Positions 16,536 to 24,914 of a DNA stretch of 64,000 nt are shown one piece after another. Where the stretch lies: contig NZ_FMHI01000024.1 in assembly GCF_900090145.1 (NCBI RefSeq), forward strand, positions 16,293 through 80,292. Reading direction: 5' to 3'. A program made the translations under genes and the position numbers. How positions within the stretch are numbered: the stretch's first letter is position 1; the number at the start of each line of letters is the position of its first letter. This stretch comes from Streptomyces sp. WMMB 322. Lineage in GTDB: Bacteria > Actinomycetota > Actinomycetes > Streptomycetales > Streptomycetaceae. Below the pieces are notes generated by a model, which was given only the letters and a program-made list of their open reading frames with translations, had not been told where the DNA came from and did not search any database.

Positions 16536-18080
16536 TCAGCCGAAGGGGGACGGGACACCGCCGACGGGCTGGATCAGCCAGCTGAACGAACCGAGGCCGC
16601 CCGTCCCGATCAGCTCCGCGGCCTCGCCGGCCGAGGCCAGCTGCCGTACGTACGCCGCGGGATCGCTGGACGCCAGCGCAAGCGGCGGACGGGCGCCGTC
16701 GATCCCCAGGCTGTGGAGGGCGTCGCGCTGGGAGCGGACGGCCGGAGGCGCCACCCCGGTGGTCGCAGCCGCACGGGAGGCCGAACCCGTGCCGCGGTCG
16801 GCGGCGGCCCGTGCGCCTGCCGCCGCGCAGGCGTCCATCGCGACGTGGGCCGTGAGATCCCGGCTGCCGTCCGGTACGGGCCGCACCTCGCGGCCGTCGA
16901 GGTAGGCGGTGAGCGTGCCGAAGGGCGGTCGGTCCTCGCGGAAGTGCGCGAAGTCGACGGCCACGGCGAGGCCCTGCGCGAGTGTGCCCACGGCCGCCGC
17001 CCACGCCTCGTCGCGCGGAAGCCCGATCTCGGCTCGCAGCCCGGGTTCCGCGCCGCCGGTGCGGCCGGCGCCGCTCCCGACGCGGCCGGGCCTGCTCTCG
17101 ACTCCGCCGGCCGGGCCGCCGTGGGGCTCGTGGTCAGGTTCGCGTCCAACTCCGCGACCGGCCCCGTCGCGCTCGGCTCCGTCGCGCTCGGTCCCGTCGT
17201 GCTCAGCCCGACCGCGACCGTGACCGCTCCCGTCCCGGCCGGCCGCGCCGGATTCGGCTCCGCGGGCCCCGGCTCCGCGCGGTTCGCCGGAGCCGCCCGG
17301 CCCCAGGGGCCACCACCGCTCCAGCCACTCGGCCTCGGGCCCGTGCAGGGAGTCGCCGAGCCGTTCGGCTCCGTCCGACGTCCGCACGAGCACGGTGCGG
17401 GGAACCCCGTCCGCGTCGGTCTCGGCCACCTCGACGGGCACGTTGTCGAGCCATTCGTTCGCGAAGAGCAGGCCGACGGACTCGCGGGGAGCCGGCAACT
17501 GCCGGGACCACACGATGCGCTCGTCCAGCCCGCCGGGACGGGGAGCGCGCTCCACGGCGTAGGGACGCACGCGGGCGGCGACGTCCGCGGGCAGCGCCCC
17601 GAGCACGCCGGTGAGCAGTTCGCCGCGCCCGGCCCCGACGTCCACCATGGTCAGCTCCCGGGGGTGCCCGAGAGCGTCGTCGACGTGCCGCAGCAGGCGG
17701 GCGACCGCGACCGCGAAGAGCGGCGAGGCGTGAACCGACGTACGGAAGTGGGCCGACGGGGCTTCGCGCACGAAGAAACCGTCCGGCTCCGCGCCGTCCG
17801 TACCCGTGCTGCCGGGCCCCTCGTCGTCCGCCCCAGCCCCGTCCGCCCCCGCCCCGCCCGAACCCGGGCTGTCCGGCCCCGCGTTCGCGTCCCCGGTTCC
17901 GTAGAGCGCGCGCTCCGCGGCGGCCCTCCACGGCAGCCAGACACCGTCCACGCTGTTCACGCCGTCCGGTCCCTCGGGCCGGTCCGGTCCACCGAGGCCG
18001 CCCGCGCCGCCCGCGCCGCCGGGACCCTCCGGTCCGTCCGTGCCGCCGGGTCGCGTCGAGCCCGTCTGGGGTGTGTTCAC
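16536..18080 (-). CDS. MidA/NDUFAF7-like SAM-dependent methyltransferase
   Basis: A 514-residue protein of the DUF185/MidA class. The SAM motif is LTMVDVGAGRGELLTGVLGA (about residue 140), and the family motif is LLFANEWLDNVPVEV. It ends with LGSFSWLIQPVGGVPSPFG. A Gly/Arg/Glu-rich insertion of about 90 residues separates the two halves. The eukaryotic relative methylates an arginine of the complex I subunit NDUFS2, the counterpart of NuoD. The orphan nuoD2 gene lies about 2.6 kb away, so NuoD or NuoD2 is a reasonable but unproven substrate. The GTG start is leaderless. Confidence 0.8.
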   Translation of the reverse strand: MNTPQTGSTRPGGTDGPEGPGGAGGAGGLGGPDRPEGPDGVNSVDGVWLPWRAAAERALYGTGDANAGPDSPGSGGAGADGAGADDEGPGSTGTDGAEPDGFFVREAPSAHFRTSVHASPLFAVAVARLLRHVDDALGHPRELTMVDVGAGRGELLTGVLGALPADVAARVRPYAVERAPRPGGLDERIVWSRQLPAPRESVGLLFANEWLDNVPVEVAETDADGVPRTVLVRTSDGAERLGDSLHGPEAEWLERWWPLGPGGSGEPRGAGARGAESGAAGRDGSGHGRGRAEHDGTERDGAERDGAGRGVGREPDHEPHGGPAGGVESRPGRVGSGAGRTGGAEPGLRAEIGLPRDEAWAAAVGTLAQGLAVAVDFAHFREDRPPFGTLTAYLDGREVRPVPDGSRDLTAHVAMDACAAAGARAAADRGTGSASRAAATTGVAPPAVRSQRDALHSLGIDGARPPLALASSDPAAYVRQLASAGEAAELIGTGGLGSFSWLIQPVGGVPSPFG

Positions 18081-18086
18081 ACGGCC

Positions 18087-18092
18087 ACGTTA
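18087..18092 (-). promoter_or_regulatory. -10 box of the MidA-like gene (leaderless)
   Basis: On the minus strand TAACGT ends 6 nt before the GTG start at 18080. It supports GTG as the start. Confidence 0.5.
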
Positions 18093-18187
18093 GGCGAGCG
18101 GTGCGGACGATTTTCCTCCACCTTGCGGAGTAGGCAGGCGCTCCGGGATCGGCCCCCGGGCTGACCCCTGCACGTACTCGGCCTGAA

Positions 18188-18193
18188 TACGCT
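18188..18193 (+). promoter_or_regulatory. -10 box of the sensor kinase gene (leaderless)
   Basis: TACGCT ends 7 nt before the GTG at 18201. No clear -35 is visible. Confidence 0.4.
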
Positions 18194-18200
18194 GGGTTAT

Positions 18201-19469
18201 GTGAATCGCATCTACGATTTCATCCGCAGGCACCCCACCTGGGTGGACAGCTGGTGGGCGGTCCTGCTGCTGGTGATTTCGGCGGTGTGGATCGTCGCGA
18301 GCGTGGGGGGACCCGACGGGGCGGGTCTGCCGCGCGGGCCCCAGGAGCAGATAGCCGCGATCCCGATAACCCTCGCGATGTGCACGGTGGTCGCACTGCG
18401 CCGCCGCGTGCCCGAGAAGATGCTCGTCCTCGCGACGGGCACCGGGGTGGCCCAGGTCGTCACGCACGTCGACGTCGGGCCCAGCAACTTCGCAATGCTG
18501 GTGATCGTCTTCACGGTGGCGTCCCGGAACACCCGCTGGGCGTCGCGCTTCGCCCTGGTCGGGGCACTCCTGGCCCCCACCATCGCCGCGCTCCGCTGGC
18601 CCGACGAGAGGCAGACGCTCACCAGCGCGATCCTCGGCGACATCTTCATGACGGTGACGTTCCTCCTCGCGTGGGTGCTCGGCGACTCGCTGCGCACCCG
18701 CCGGGCCTACTACGCGCAGCTCGAAGAGCGCGCCACCCGCCTGGAGAAGGAGCGCGAGGCACAGACGAAGATCGCAGCCGCCGCCGAACGGGCCCGCATC
18801 GCCCGTGAGTTGCACGATGTCGTCGCACACAACGTCTCGGTGATGGTCGTTCAGGCCGACGGCGCCGCATACGTGCTGGACTCCGCGCCCGACCAGGCCA
18901 AGCAGGCCCTCGAGACGATCTCCGGCACGGGCAGGCAGGCGCTCGCGGAGATGCGCCGCCTGCTCGGCGTCCTCCGCACCGGCGAGGTGGGCAGCGCCGC
19001 GGGCGGCTTCGCCGGCCGGGCCCGTGAGAGCGGCAACGGAATCGGCGACTATCTGCCGCAGCCCGGCGTGGAGCAGCTCTCGGAGCTGATCGAGCAGGTC
19101 AGAGGCGCGGGACTCACCGTCAGCTTCTCGATAGAGGGGACTCCGCGCCCGCTGCCCAGCAGCGTCGAACTGACCGCGTACCGCGTGGTGCAGGAGGCGC
19201 TGACCAACACGCGCAAGCACGGCGGCCCGGAGGTCGGAGCGACCGTCCGGCTCCGCTACGGCCGTGACGAGCTCTCGCTGCTCGCCGAGGACGACGGACG
19301 CGGCGCGGAACGCGAGCTGTACGAGGACGGCGGCACCGACGGGCTCGGGCACGGCCTCATCGGGATGCGCGAACGCGTCGGCATGGTCGGGGGGAGTCTG
19401 GAGACCGGCCCGAGGCCCGGCGGCGGGTTCCGCATCAGCGCGGTGCTGCCGTTGAAGGCGGCCCACTGA
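18201..19469 (+). CDS. NarL-family sensor histidine kinase
   Basis: A 422-residue kinase. The N-terminal half has four to five membrane helices, including WWAVLLLVISAVWIVAS and FMTVTFLLAWVLG. A short coiled linker leads to the HisKA_3 dimerisation domain, with the phosphorylated His in ARIARELHDVVAHNVSVMV. The HATPase domain has the N box VVQEALTNTRKH, DDGRG and a late GLIGMRERVGMVGG. No extracytoplasmic sensor domain is present, so the signal is probably read in or near the membrane. The response regulator follows after an unusual 380-bp spacer. Confidence 0.93.
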   Translation: MNRIYDFIRRHPTWVDSWWAVLLLVISAVWIVASVGGPDGAGLPRGPQEQIAAIPITLAMCTVVALRRRVPEKMLVLATGTGVAQVVTHVDVGPSNFAMLVIVFTVASRNTRWASRFALVGALLAPTIAALRWPDERQTLTSAILGDIFMTVTFLLAWVLGDSLRTRRAYYAQLEERATRLEKEREAQTKIAAAAERARIARELHDVVAHNVSVMVVQADGAAYVLDSAPDQAKQALETISGTGRQALAEMRRLLGVLRTGEVGSAAGGFAGRARESGNGIGDYLPQPGVEQLSELIEQVRGAGLTVSFSIEGTPRPLPSSVELTAYRVVQEALTNTRKHGGPEVGATVRLRYGRDELSLLAEDDGRGAERELYEDGGTDGLGHGLIGMRERVGMVGGSLETGPRPGGGFRISAVLPLKAAH

Positions 19470-19849
19470 GTGAGCAGCAGAGGAGCGAAGCCGTTGCCCG
19501 TGCACGAGGTGTCCCCGCAGAGCCCGCCCGCGAACGAGTCCTCCGCGAACGAGTCCTCCGCGAGCGGGCTGTCCCCGTGCGTCCTCACCGTGCACCTGCG
19601 CGTCCTGCCCGCGTGCGGCCCGCCTCGGCACGACCGGCTCGCGGACGAGCCGCCCGCGTGCACACCTCGCCCGGCGGGTGACTCCGCGTCCGTACCTCGC
19701 CCGGCGGACAAGCCGCCCGCGTCCGCACGTCCTCCGGCCTGTGACCCGGCGTCCGCGCGTCCGCCGTCCGCGCGTCCGCCGTCCGTACACACGCCCCCCG
19801 CACATCCCACGTCCGTACCTCCCGCCACGACCACCTCCAAGGGGCCCCG
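19470..19849 (+). other. Repeat-rich spacer between kinase and regulator genes, with a doubtful 127-codon ORF
   Basis: A frame opens with GTG right after the kinase stop and closes at 19853, overlapping the regulator ATG by 4 nt. Its product would be Pro/Ser/Ala-rich with no recognisable domain. The DNA holds short direct repeats: CGAACGAGTCCTCCG twice near 19530, ACCTCGCCCGGCGG twice, and GCGCGTCCGCCGTCC twice near 19755. The regulator has its own ribosome-binding site (AAGGGG), so the ORF need not be translated. Confidence 0.3.
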
Positions 19850-20527
19850 ATGACGATTCGCGTGATGCTCGTCGACGATCAGATGCTGCTGCGCACCGGC
19901 TTCCGGATGGTGCTGGCCGCACAGCAGGACATGGAGGTCGTCGCCGAGGCCGGGGACGGCGCCGAGGCACTGGAGAGGCTGCGTTCGACGCCGGTCGACG
20001 TCGTGCTGATGGACGTGCGGATGCCGAACGTCGACGGGGTCGAGGCCACGCGCCGGATCTGCTCCGGGAGTTCCGGTTCCCCGAAGGTGCTGATCCTGAC
20101 GACCTTCGACCTCGACGAGTACGCCTTCTCCGCGCTCAAGGCCGGTGCGAGCGGCTTCATGCTCAAGGACGTCCCGCCCGCCGATCTGCTCGCCGCGATC
20201 CGCGCCGTGCACAGCGGGGACGCGGTCGTCGCGCCGAGCACCACGCGCAGGCTCATCGACCGCTTCTCGACCGTGCTGCCCGCCACCGCACCCGAGCCCC
20301 TCTCGAACGGTCTGGAGCGGCTGACCGACCGGGAGCGGGAGGTGCTGATGCTCATCGCCCAGGGGCTCTCGAACGGGGAGATCGCCGCCCGGCTCGTGCT
20401 CTCCGAGGCGACCGTGAAGACCCATGTGGGCCGCATCCTGGCGAAGCTCGAACTGCGCGACCGTGTCCAGGCGGTCGTCCTCGCATACGAGACGAAGCTC
20501 GTCAGGGCGGGCGGCGGCACCCCGTAA
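19850..20527 (+). CDS. NarL/FixJ-family response regulator
   Basis: A 225-residue two-domain regulator. The receiver domain has the acidic pocket LVDDQ (residues 8-12), the phospho-acceptor Asp55 in VVLMDVRMPNVDG, and the conserved Lys in GFMLKDVPPADLL. The LuxR-type helix-turn-helix is LTDREREVLMLIAQGLSNGE followed by EATVKTHVGRILAKL. It should be phosphorylated by the upstream kinase and act as a dimeric transcription factor. Its target is unknown. Confidence 0.94.
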   Translation: MTIRVMLVDDQMLLRTGFRMVLAAQQDMEVVAEAGDGAEALERLRSTPVDVVLMDVRMPNVDGVEATRRICSGSSGSPKVLILTTFDLDEYAFSALKAGASGFMLKDVPPADLLAAIRAVHSGDAVVAPSTTRRLIDRFSTVLPATAPEPLSNGLERLTDREREVLMLIAQGLSNGEIAARLVLSEATVKTHVGRILAKLELRDRVQAVVLAYETKLVRAGGGTP

Positions 20528-20570
20528 CGCCCTGCACGCGACGCCGTGCTCGTACGGCCGCTTCGCCGCT

Positions 20571-20690
20571 CCCGCCCGCCGGTGCTCCTGCGCCCCTTCG
20601 GCGCTCCCGCCCGCCGGTGCTCGTATGCCCCTTCGGCGCTCCCGCCCGCCGGTGCTCCTGCGCCCCTTCGGCGCTCCCGCCCGCCGCGGG
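20571..20690 (+). repeat. 35-bp tandem repeat, about 3.5 copies
   Basis: Copies begin at 20571, 20606, 20641 and 20676. Each has CCCGCCCGCCGGTGCTC, then CTGCGCC or GTATGCC, then CCTTCGGCGCT; the fourth is cut short. Copies differ by only a few bases, so the array is recent or under homogenisation. It lies between the response regulator and the cofactor operon, just upstream of a TAGCAT -10-like box at 20695-20700. Confidence 0.8.
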
Positions 20691-20761
20691 GGAATAGCAT
20701 GGCCCGCAGGACGTCCGGTACCCGGCGAGGACCGGAACGGAACACGGAAGGCCGCCAAGCC

Positions 20762-21718
20762 GTGAACGATCAGCACCCAGCCCAACCTCCGGACGGGCCC
20801 GGCCCTGGCCGGGACGCCCACATCAGGGCGGAGGACCGGCCCGCACGCCTCACCGTCGGCGTCGTCGGCACGGGCCGCGTCGGCGCCGCCCTAGGAGCCG
20901 CTCTCCGGCAGGCCGGGCACCGTCCGGTCGCAGCCTCCGGCGTCTCGGAGCGCTCGCGCCGCCGCGCGGCGGAACTCCTCCCCGGAGTGCCGCTCGTCGA
21001 CCCGCCCCAGGTTCTGGCCCAGGCCGATCTGGTGCTGCTCACCGTGCCGGACGACGCGCTGCCCGAGCTGATCACCGGGCTCGCCGGGACGGGCGCAGTG
21101 CGGCAGGGCCAGCTCATCGCCCACACCTCCGGCCGGTACGGCGCGAGTGTGCTCGAACCGGCCCTGCGTGCGGGCGCGTTGCCGATAGCGCTGCATCCGG
21201 TCATGACGTTCACGGGGACGCCCGTCGACGTACAGCGCCTGGCGGGCTGCTCGTTCGGCGTCACCGCGCCCGAGGAGCTGCGCCTCGCCGCCCAGGCCCT
21301 CGTCATCGAGATGGGCGGCGAACCGGAGTGGATCGCGGAGGAGGCCCGCCCCCTTTACCACGCGGCGCTCGCGATGGGCGCGAACCATCTCGTCACCCTC
21401 GTCGGGCAGTCCGTCGACCTGCTGCGCGCATCCGGGGTCGAGGCACCCGAGAAGATGCTCGGACCGCTGCTCGGTGCCGCGCTCGACAACAGCCTGCGCT
21501 CCGGCGACGCGGCACTGACGGGACCGGTCGCACGCGGCGACGCGGGCACCGTCTCCGCGCATCTCGCCGAACTCGGCGAGCACGCACCGCGCATGGTCGC
21601 CGGCTACCTCGCGATGGCACGGGCCACCGCGGACCGCGCCATCGACAACGGCCTCCTCAAGCCCGAACTCGCCGAGGAACTGCTCGACGTCCTGTCCGAA
21701 GGGGGCCGCGGCCGATGA
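20762..21718 (+). CDS. Rossmann-like and DUF2520 domain dehydrogenase-like protein
   Basis: A 318-residue protein. The N-terminal NAD(P)-binding segment is VGVVGTGRVGAALGAALRQA. LVLLTVPDDALPELI lies in the Rossmann domain, and IALHPVMTFTGTPVDVQRLAG marks the DUF2520 region. The C-terminal helical domain resembles 6-phosphogluconate dehydrogenase-like folds. Rv3603c sits in the same place before panC in Mycobacterium tuberculosis. It might be a reductase in pantothenate synthesis, but no activity is established. The GTG start has a GGAAG ribosome-binding site; longer frames run back into the tandem repeat. Confidence 0.85.
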   Translation: MNDQHPAQPPDGPGPGRDAHIRAEDRPARLTVGVVGTGRVGAALGAALRQAGHRPVAASGVSERSRRRAAELLPGVPLVDPPQVLAQADLVLLTVPDDALPELITGLAGTGAVRQGQLIAHTSGRYGASVLEPALRAGALPIALHPVMTFTGTPVDVQRLAGCSFGVTAPEELRLAAQALVIEMGGEPEWIAEEARPLYHAALAMGANHLVTLVGQSVDLLRASGVEAPEKMLGPLLGAALDNSLRSGDAALTGPVARGDAGTVSAHLAELGEHAPRMVAGYLAMARATADRAIDNGLLKPELAEELLDVLSEGGRGR

Positions 21719-22809
21719 ACGGGAACGGCAACAGCACGGCACAGAACACGCCGCCGCGCGCCGCGCCGGGGACCGCTGAGGCGGAGACGGAGGGCGGCGC
21801 GGTCGGCGGAACCGACGTGCGGCACATACGACTTGTCCACACCGCCGCAGAACTGCGCGCCTCCACAGCCGGACTGCGCGCCTCCGCCGCCGGTTCCGGT
21901 GCCGGAGCCCCCGGTGAGCGAGCCGTCGTCATGACGATGGGCGCACTGCACGCGGGGCACGCCTCGCTCATCCGCACCGCCCGCGAGCGCGTGGGACGGC
22001 AGGGGCAGGTCGTCGTCACGGTGTTCGTCAATCCGCTTCAGTTCGGGCCCTCCGAAGACCTCGACCGTTACCCGCGCACGCTCGACGCCGACCTGGCGGT
22101 GGCCGAAGAGGCAGGCGCGGACGTGGTGTTCGCGCCGTCGGTCGAGGAGGTGTATCCCGAATACGCCGCCTCCAACGGGTCGCGGACGGCCGGGAGAAAC
22201 CAGGGGGAGGACGGGCCGCAGGTCCGCGTCTCCGCCGGCCCGATGGGCGACCGCTTCGAAGGTGCGTACAGGCCCGGGCACTTCGACGGCGTGCTCACCG
22301 TCGTCGCGAAGCTGCTGCATCTGACGGCGCCCGACGTGTCGCTGTACGGGCAGAAGGACGCACAGCAACTCGCCCTGATCCGGCGGATGGTGACGGACCT
22401 CAACTTCCCCGTGGAGATCATCGGCGTGCCGACCGTGCGCGAGTCCGACGGCATGGCCCTCTCCAGCCGCAACCGTTACCTCTCGCCCGAGGAGCGGACC
22501 AGCGCACTCGCCCTCTCCCGGGCCCTGTTCGCGGCACGGGACGCGCTGACGGACGGGGCGGACGCGGCCCTGGCCGCCGCGCGGGCGGTACTCGACGAGG
22601 CGGCACGTCGCGAACCACCGCTGCACGTCGACTACCTGGCCCTCATCGATCCCGCCGACTTCACCGAACTCACCGAGCGCGCGGGGCAGTCCGGCAGCCC
22701 GCCGCGCACCGGCGCGGAAACGCACGGACCGGAAGGGGTGCTCGCGGTCGCCGCCCGCGTCGGCGGCACCCGGCTGATCGACAACATCCCCCTCGGACCG
22801 CTGCGATGA
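21715..22809 (+). CDS. panC: Pantoate-beta-alanine ligase (pantothenate synthetase)
   Basis: PanC condenses pantoate and beta-alanine with ATP to form pantothenate, the CoA precursor. The 364-residue protein has an N-terminal extension of about 60 residues, then MTMGALHAGHASLI (the HxGH nucleotide-binding motif), TVFVNPLQFGPSEDLDRYPR, GQKDAQQLALIRRMVTDLN and RESDGMALSSRNRYLSPEE (the KMSKS-like loop). Start and stop both overlap neighbours by 4 nt. The usual partner panD (aspartate decarboxylase) is not beside it, unlike in mycobacteria. Confidence 0.95.
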   Translation: MNGNGNSTAQNTPPRAAPGTAEAETEGGAVGGTDVRHIRLVHTAAELRASTAGLRASAAGSGAGAPGERAVVMTMGALHAGHASLIRTARERVGRQGQVVVTVFVNPLQFGPSEDLDRYPRTLDADLAVAEEAGADVVFAPSVEEVYPEYAASNGSRTAGRNQGEDGPQVRVSAGPMGDRFEGAYRPGHFDGVLTVVAKLLHLTAPDVSLYGQKDAQQLALIRRMVTDLNFPVEIIGVPTVRESDGMALSSRNRYLSPEERTSALALSRALFAARDALTDGADAALAAARAVLDEAARREPPLHVDYLALIDPADFTELTERAGQSGSPPRTGAETHGPEGVLAVAARVGGTRLIDNIPLGPLR

Positions 22810-24914
22810 CGGGGCGCACGCTGCACACAGCATCCGCAGGCGGTACGCGGCACCCCGGACCGGACGAGGCCGCCCGGGAGGAGCCCGTCGAGGCAGGTGG
22901 CGCGGGCGGGCCCGCGGAAGCGGCCGGGACCACGTCCCGTACGATCCACGGCCACCACCTCGGCCACGGCCACGGCCACGGCCGCAGCCATGGCCACCAC
23001 CTCGGCGCCGCCCTGCCCGCCGGCTGCACGGGCCCGCTGCGTGCCCCGGCCCCCGGCTGGCGCATCGACGCGGACGTCGTGGTCGTCGGCTCCGGCGTCG
23101 CCGGGCTGACGGCGGCGCTGCGCTGCGACGCGGCAGGGCTCCGTACCGTCGTGGTCACCAAGGCGCGCCTCGACGACGGCTCCACACGCTGGGCACAGGG
23201 CGGCATCGCGGCCGCACTCGGCGACGGCGACAGCCCGGCGCAGCACCTCGACGACACCCTCGTCGCCGGAGCGGGGCTCTGCGACGAGCAGGCCGTACGC
23301 ATGCTGGTGACCGAGGGGCCCGCGGCCGTACGCCGCCTCATCCGCACCGGAGCCCGCTTCGACGCCGACCCCCTCACCGGCCGGATCCAGCTGACCCGCG
23401 AGGGCGGCCACCACCGGCGCCGCATCGCGCACGCGGGCGGCGACGCGACGGGCGCCGAGATCTCCCGGGCGCTGGTCGACGCCGTACGGGAGGGGCACGG
23501 CGGCCGCGGCGGCCTGCGCACCGTCGAGAACGCCCTCGTACTCGACCTGCTCAGGACGGCGGACGGTGCGACCGCGGGCGTCACTCTTCATGTGATGGGT
23601 GAGGGCCAGCACGACGGTGTCGGAGCGGTGCACGCCCCCGCAGTGGTGCTCGCGACGGGCGGCATGGGCCAGGTGTTCTCCGCGACCACCAACCCGTCCG
23701 TCTCCACCGGGGACGGCGTCGCCCTGGCCCTGCGCGCGGGCGCCGAGGTCAGCGACCTGGAGTTCGTGCAGTTCCATCCGACGGTGCTCTACCTGGGCGC
23801 CGGTGCCGAGGGCCAGCAGCCGCTGATCTCGGAGGCGGTGCGCGGCGAGGGCGCCCATCTCGTGGACGCCGACGGCGTGCGCTTCATGGCAGGGCAGCAC
23901 GAACTGGCAGAGCTGGCGCCGCGCGACATCGTCGCCAAGGCGATCATGCGGCGCGCCGCCGAGGCGGGCGCGGCACCGGGCAGCGAGCACATGTATCTCG
24001 ACGCCCGCCACTTCGGCGCCGGGATGTGGGAGTCCCGCTTCCCCACGATCCTCGAGGCCTGCCGCAGCCACGGCATCGATCCGGTGACCGAGGTGATTCC
24101 CGTGGCACCGGCCGCGCACTACGCCAGCGGCGGCGTGCGCACGGATCTGCACGGCCGTACGACCGTCCCCGGCCTCTACGCGTGCGGCGAGGTCGCCTGC
24201 ACCGGCGTGCACGGCGCGAACCGGCTCGCGTCCAACAGCCTTCTGGAGGGCCTGGTCTTCGCCGAACGCATCGCCGAGGCCGTCGCAATGGCCGCCCGGG
24301 AGGGCGCCCGGACCGGCGGGAGCGCCGATGACGCCCCGGCCCCCGCACCGTCGGCTGCCCCCGCCCCCGCCCCCGCCCCCGCCGCCGCCCCCGCGCCCGA
24401 GGCCGCGCACGCACCGGAGGTGACTTCCCTGCTCCCCGCGGAGGCGCGGCCCGTCATCCAGCGCATCATGACCGGCGGCGCCGGGGTCCTCCGCTCCGCG
24501 ACGAGCCTGGCCGAGGCCGCCGCCCGCCTCGACGCGCTGCCCGGGGACACGGCGCACAAGCCCGCCGACCCCGGCGTCGAGACCTGGGAGACGGCGAACC
24601 TCCACCTCGTGGCCCGCGTCCTCGTCGCGGCCGCGCTGCGCCGCGAGGAGACCCGCGGCTGCCACTGGCGCGAGGACCACCCCGGCAGGGACGATGCCGC
24701 CTGGCGCCGTCACCTCGTCATCGGAGTGCACGGGGCGGGCCGTAGTCTCGACGTCCGTACGACCCCGACGACCGCATTCCCGCCGACCGCGGGCGAGCCG
24801 GCCGCGCCGGCGCCGCCGACCACGGAAGCAGCCCGCCCGGAGCTTCCCGGCGACCAGGACCGTTCCGGGGTTGCAGAGGCCCCGCCACCACACACCCCTA
24901 CGGAGAAGCCGTGA
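22806..24914 (+). CDS. nadB: L-aspartate oxidase with a His-rich N-terminal extension
   Basis: NadB oxidises L-aspartate to iminoaspartate for NAD synthesis. At 702 residues it is longer than the usual 520-590. The first 85 residues are an extension with a His/Gly tract at about residues 48-66, a possible metal-binding segment. The FAD motif is VVVVGSGVAGLTAAL (about 91-105). SKARWAQGG-like TRWAQGGIAAALGDG, EFVQFHPT and CTGVHGANRLASNSLLEGL are family hallmarks. An Ala/Pro linker interrupts the start of the C-terminal helical domain. nadC follows with a 4-nt overlap; nadA is not in the window. Confidence 0.93.
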   Translation: MTGRTLHTASAGGTRHPGPDEAAREEPVEAGGAGGPAEAAGTTSRTIHGHHLGHGHGHGRSHGHHLGAALPAGCTGPLRAPAPGWRIDADVVVVGSGVAGLTAALRCDAAGLRTVVVTKARLDDGSTRWAQGGIAAALGDGDSPAQHLDDTLVAGAGLCDEQAVRMLVTEGPAAVRRLIRTGARFDADPLTGRIQLTREGGHHRRRIAHAGGDATGAEISRALVDAVREGHGGRGGLRTVENALVLDLLRTADGATAGVTLHVMGEGQHDGVGAVHAPAVVLATGGMGQVFSATTNPSVSTGDGVALALRAGAEVSDLEFVQFHPTVLYLGAGAEGQQPLISEAVRGEGAHLVDADGVRFMAGQHELAELAPRDIVAKAIMRRAAEAGAAPGSEHMYLDARHFGAGMWESRFPTILEACRSHGIDPVTEVIPVAPAAHYASGGVRTDLHGRTTVPGLYACGEVACTGVHGANRLASNSLLEGLVFAERIAEAVAMAAREGARTGGSADDAPAPAPSAAPAPAPAPAAAPAPEAAHAPEVTSLLPAEARPVIQRIMTGGAGVLRSATSLAEAAARLDALPGDTAHKPADPGVETWETANLHLVARVLVAAALRREETRGCHWREDHPGRDDAAWRRHLVIGVHGAGRSLDVRTTPTTAFPPTAGEPAAPAPPTTEAARPELPGDQDRSGVAEAPPPHTPTEKP

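Noticed and set aside
19470..19853. 127-codon ORF between kinase and regulator as a firm gene
   Set aside because: No domain, skewed composition and internal direct repeats; the regulator has its own ribosome-binding site. Kept only as a doubtful spacer ORF.
20560..20690. CRISPR array at the 35-bp repeats
   Set aside because: Copies are contiguous with no spacers between them and no cas genes are nearby; it is a simple tandem repeat.
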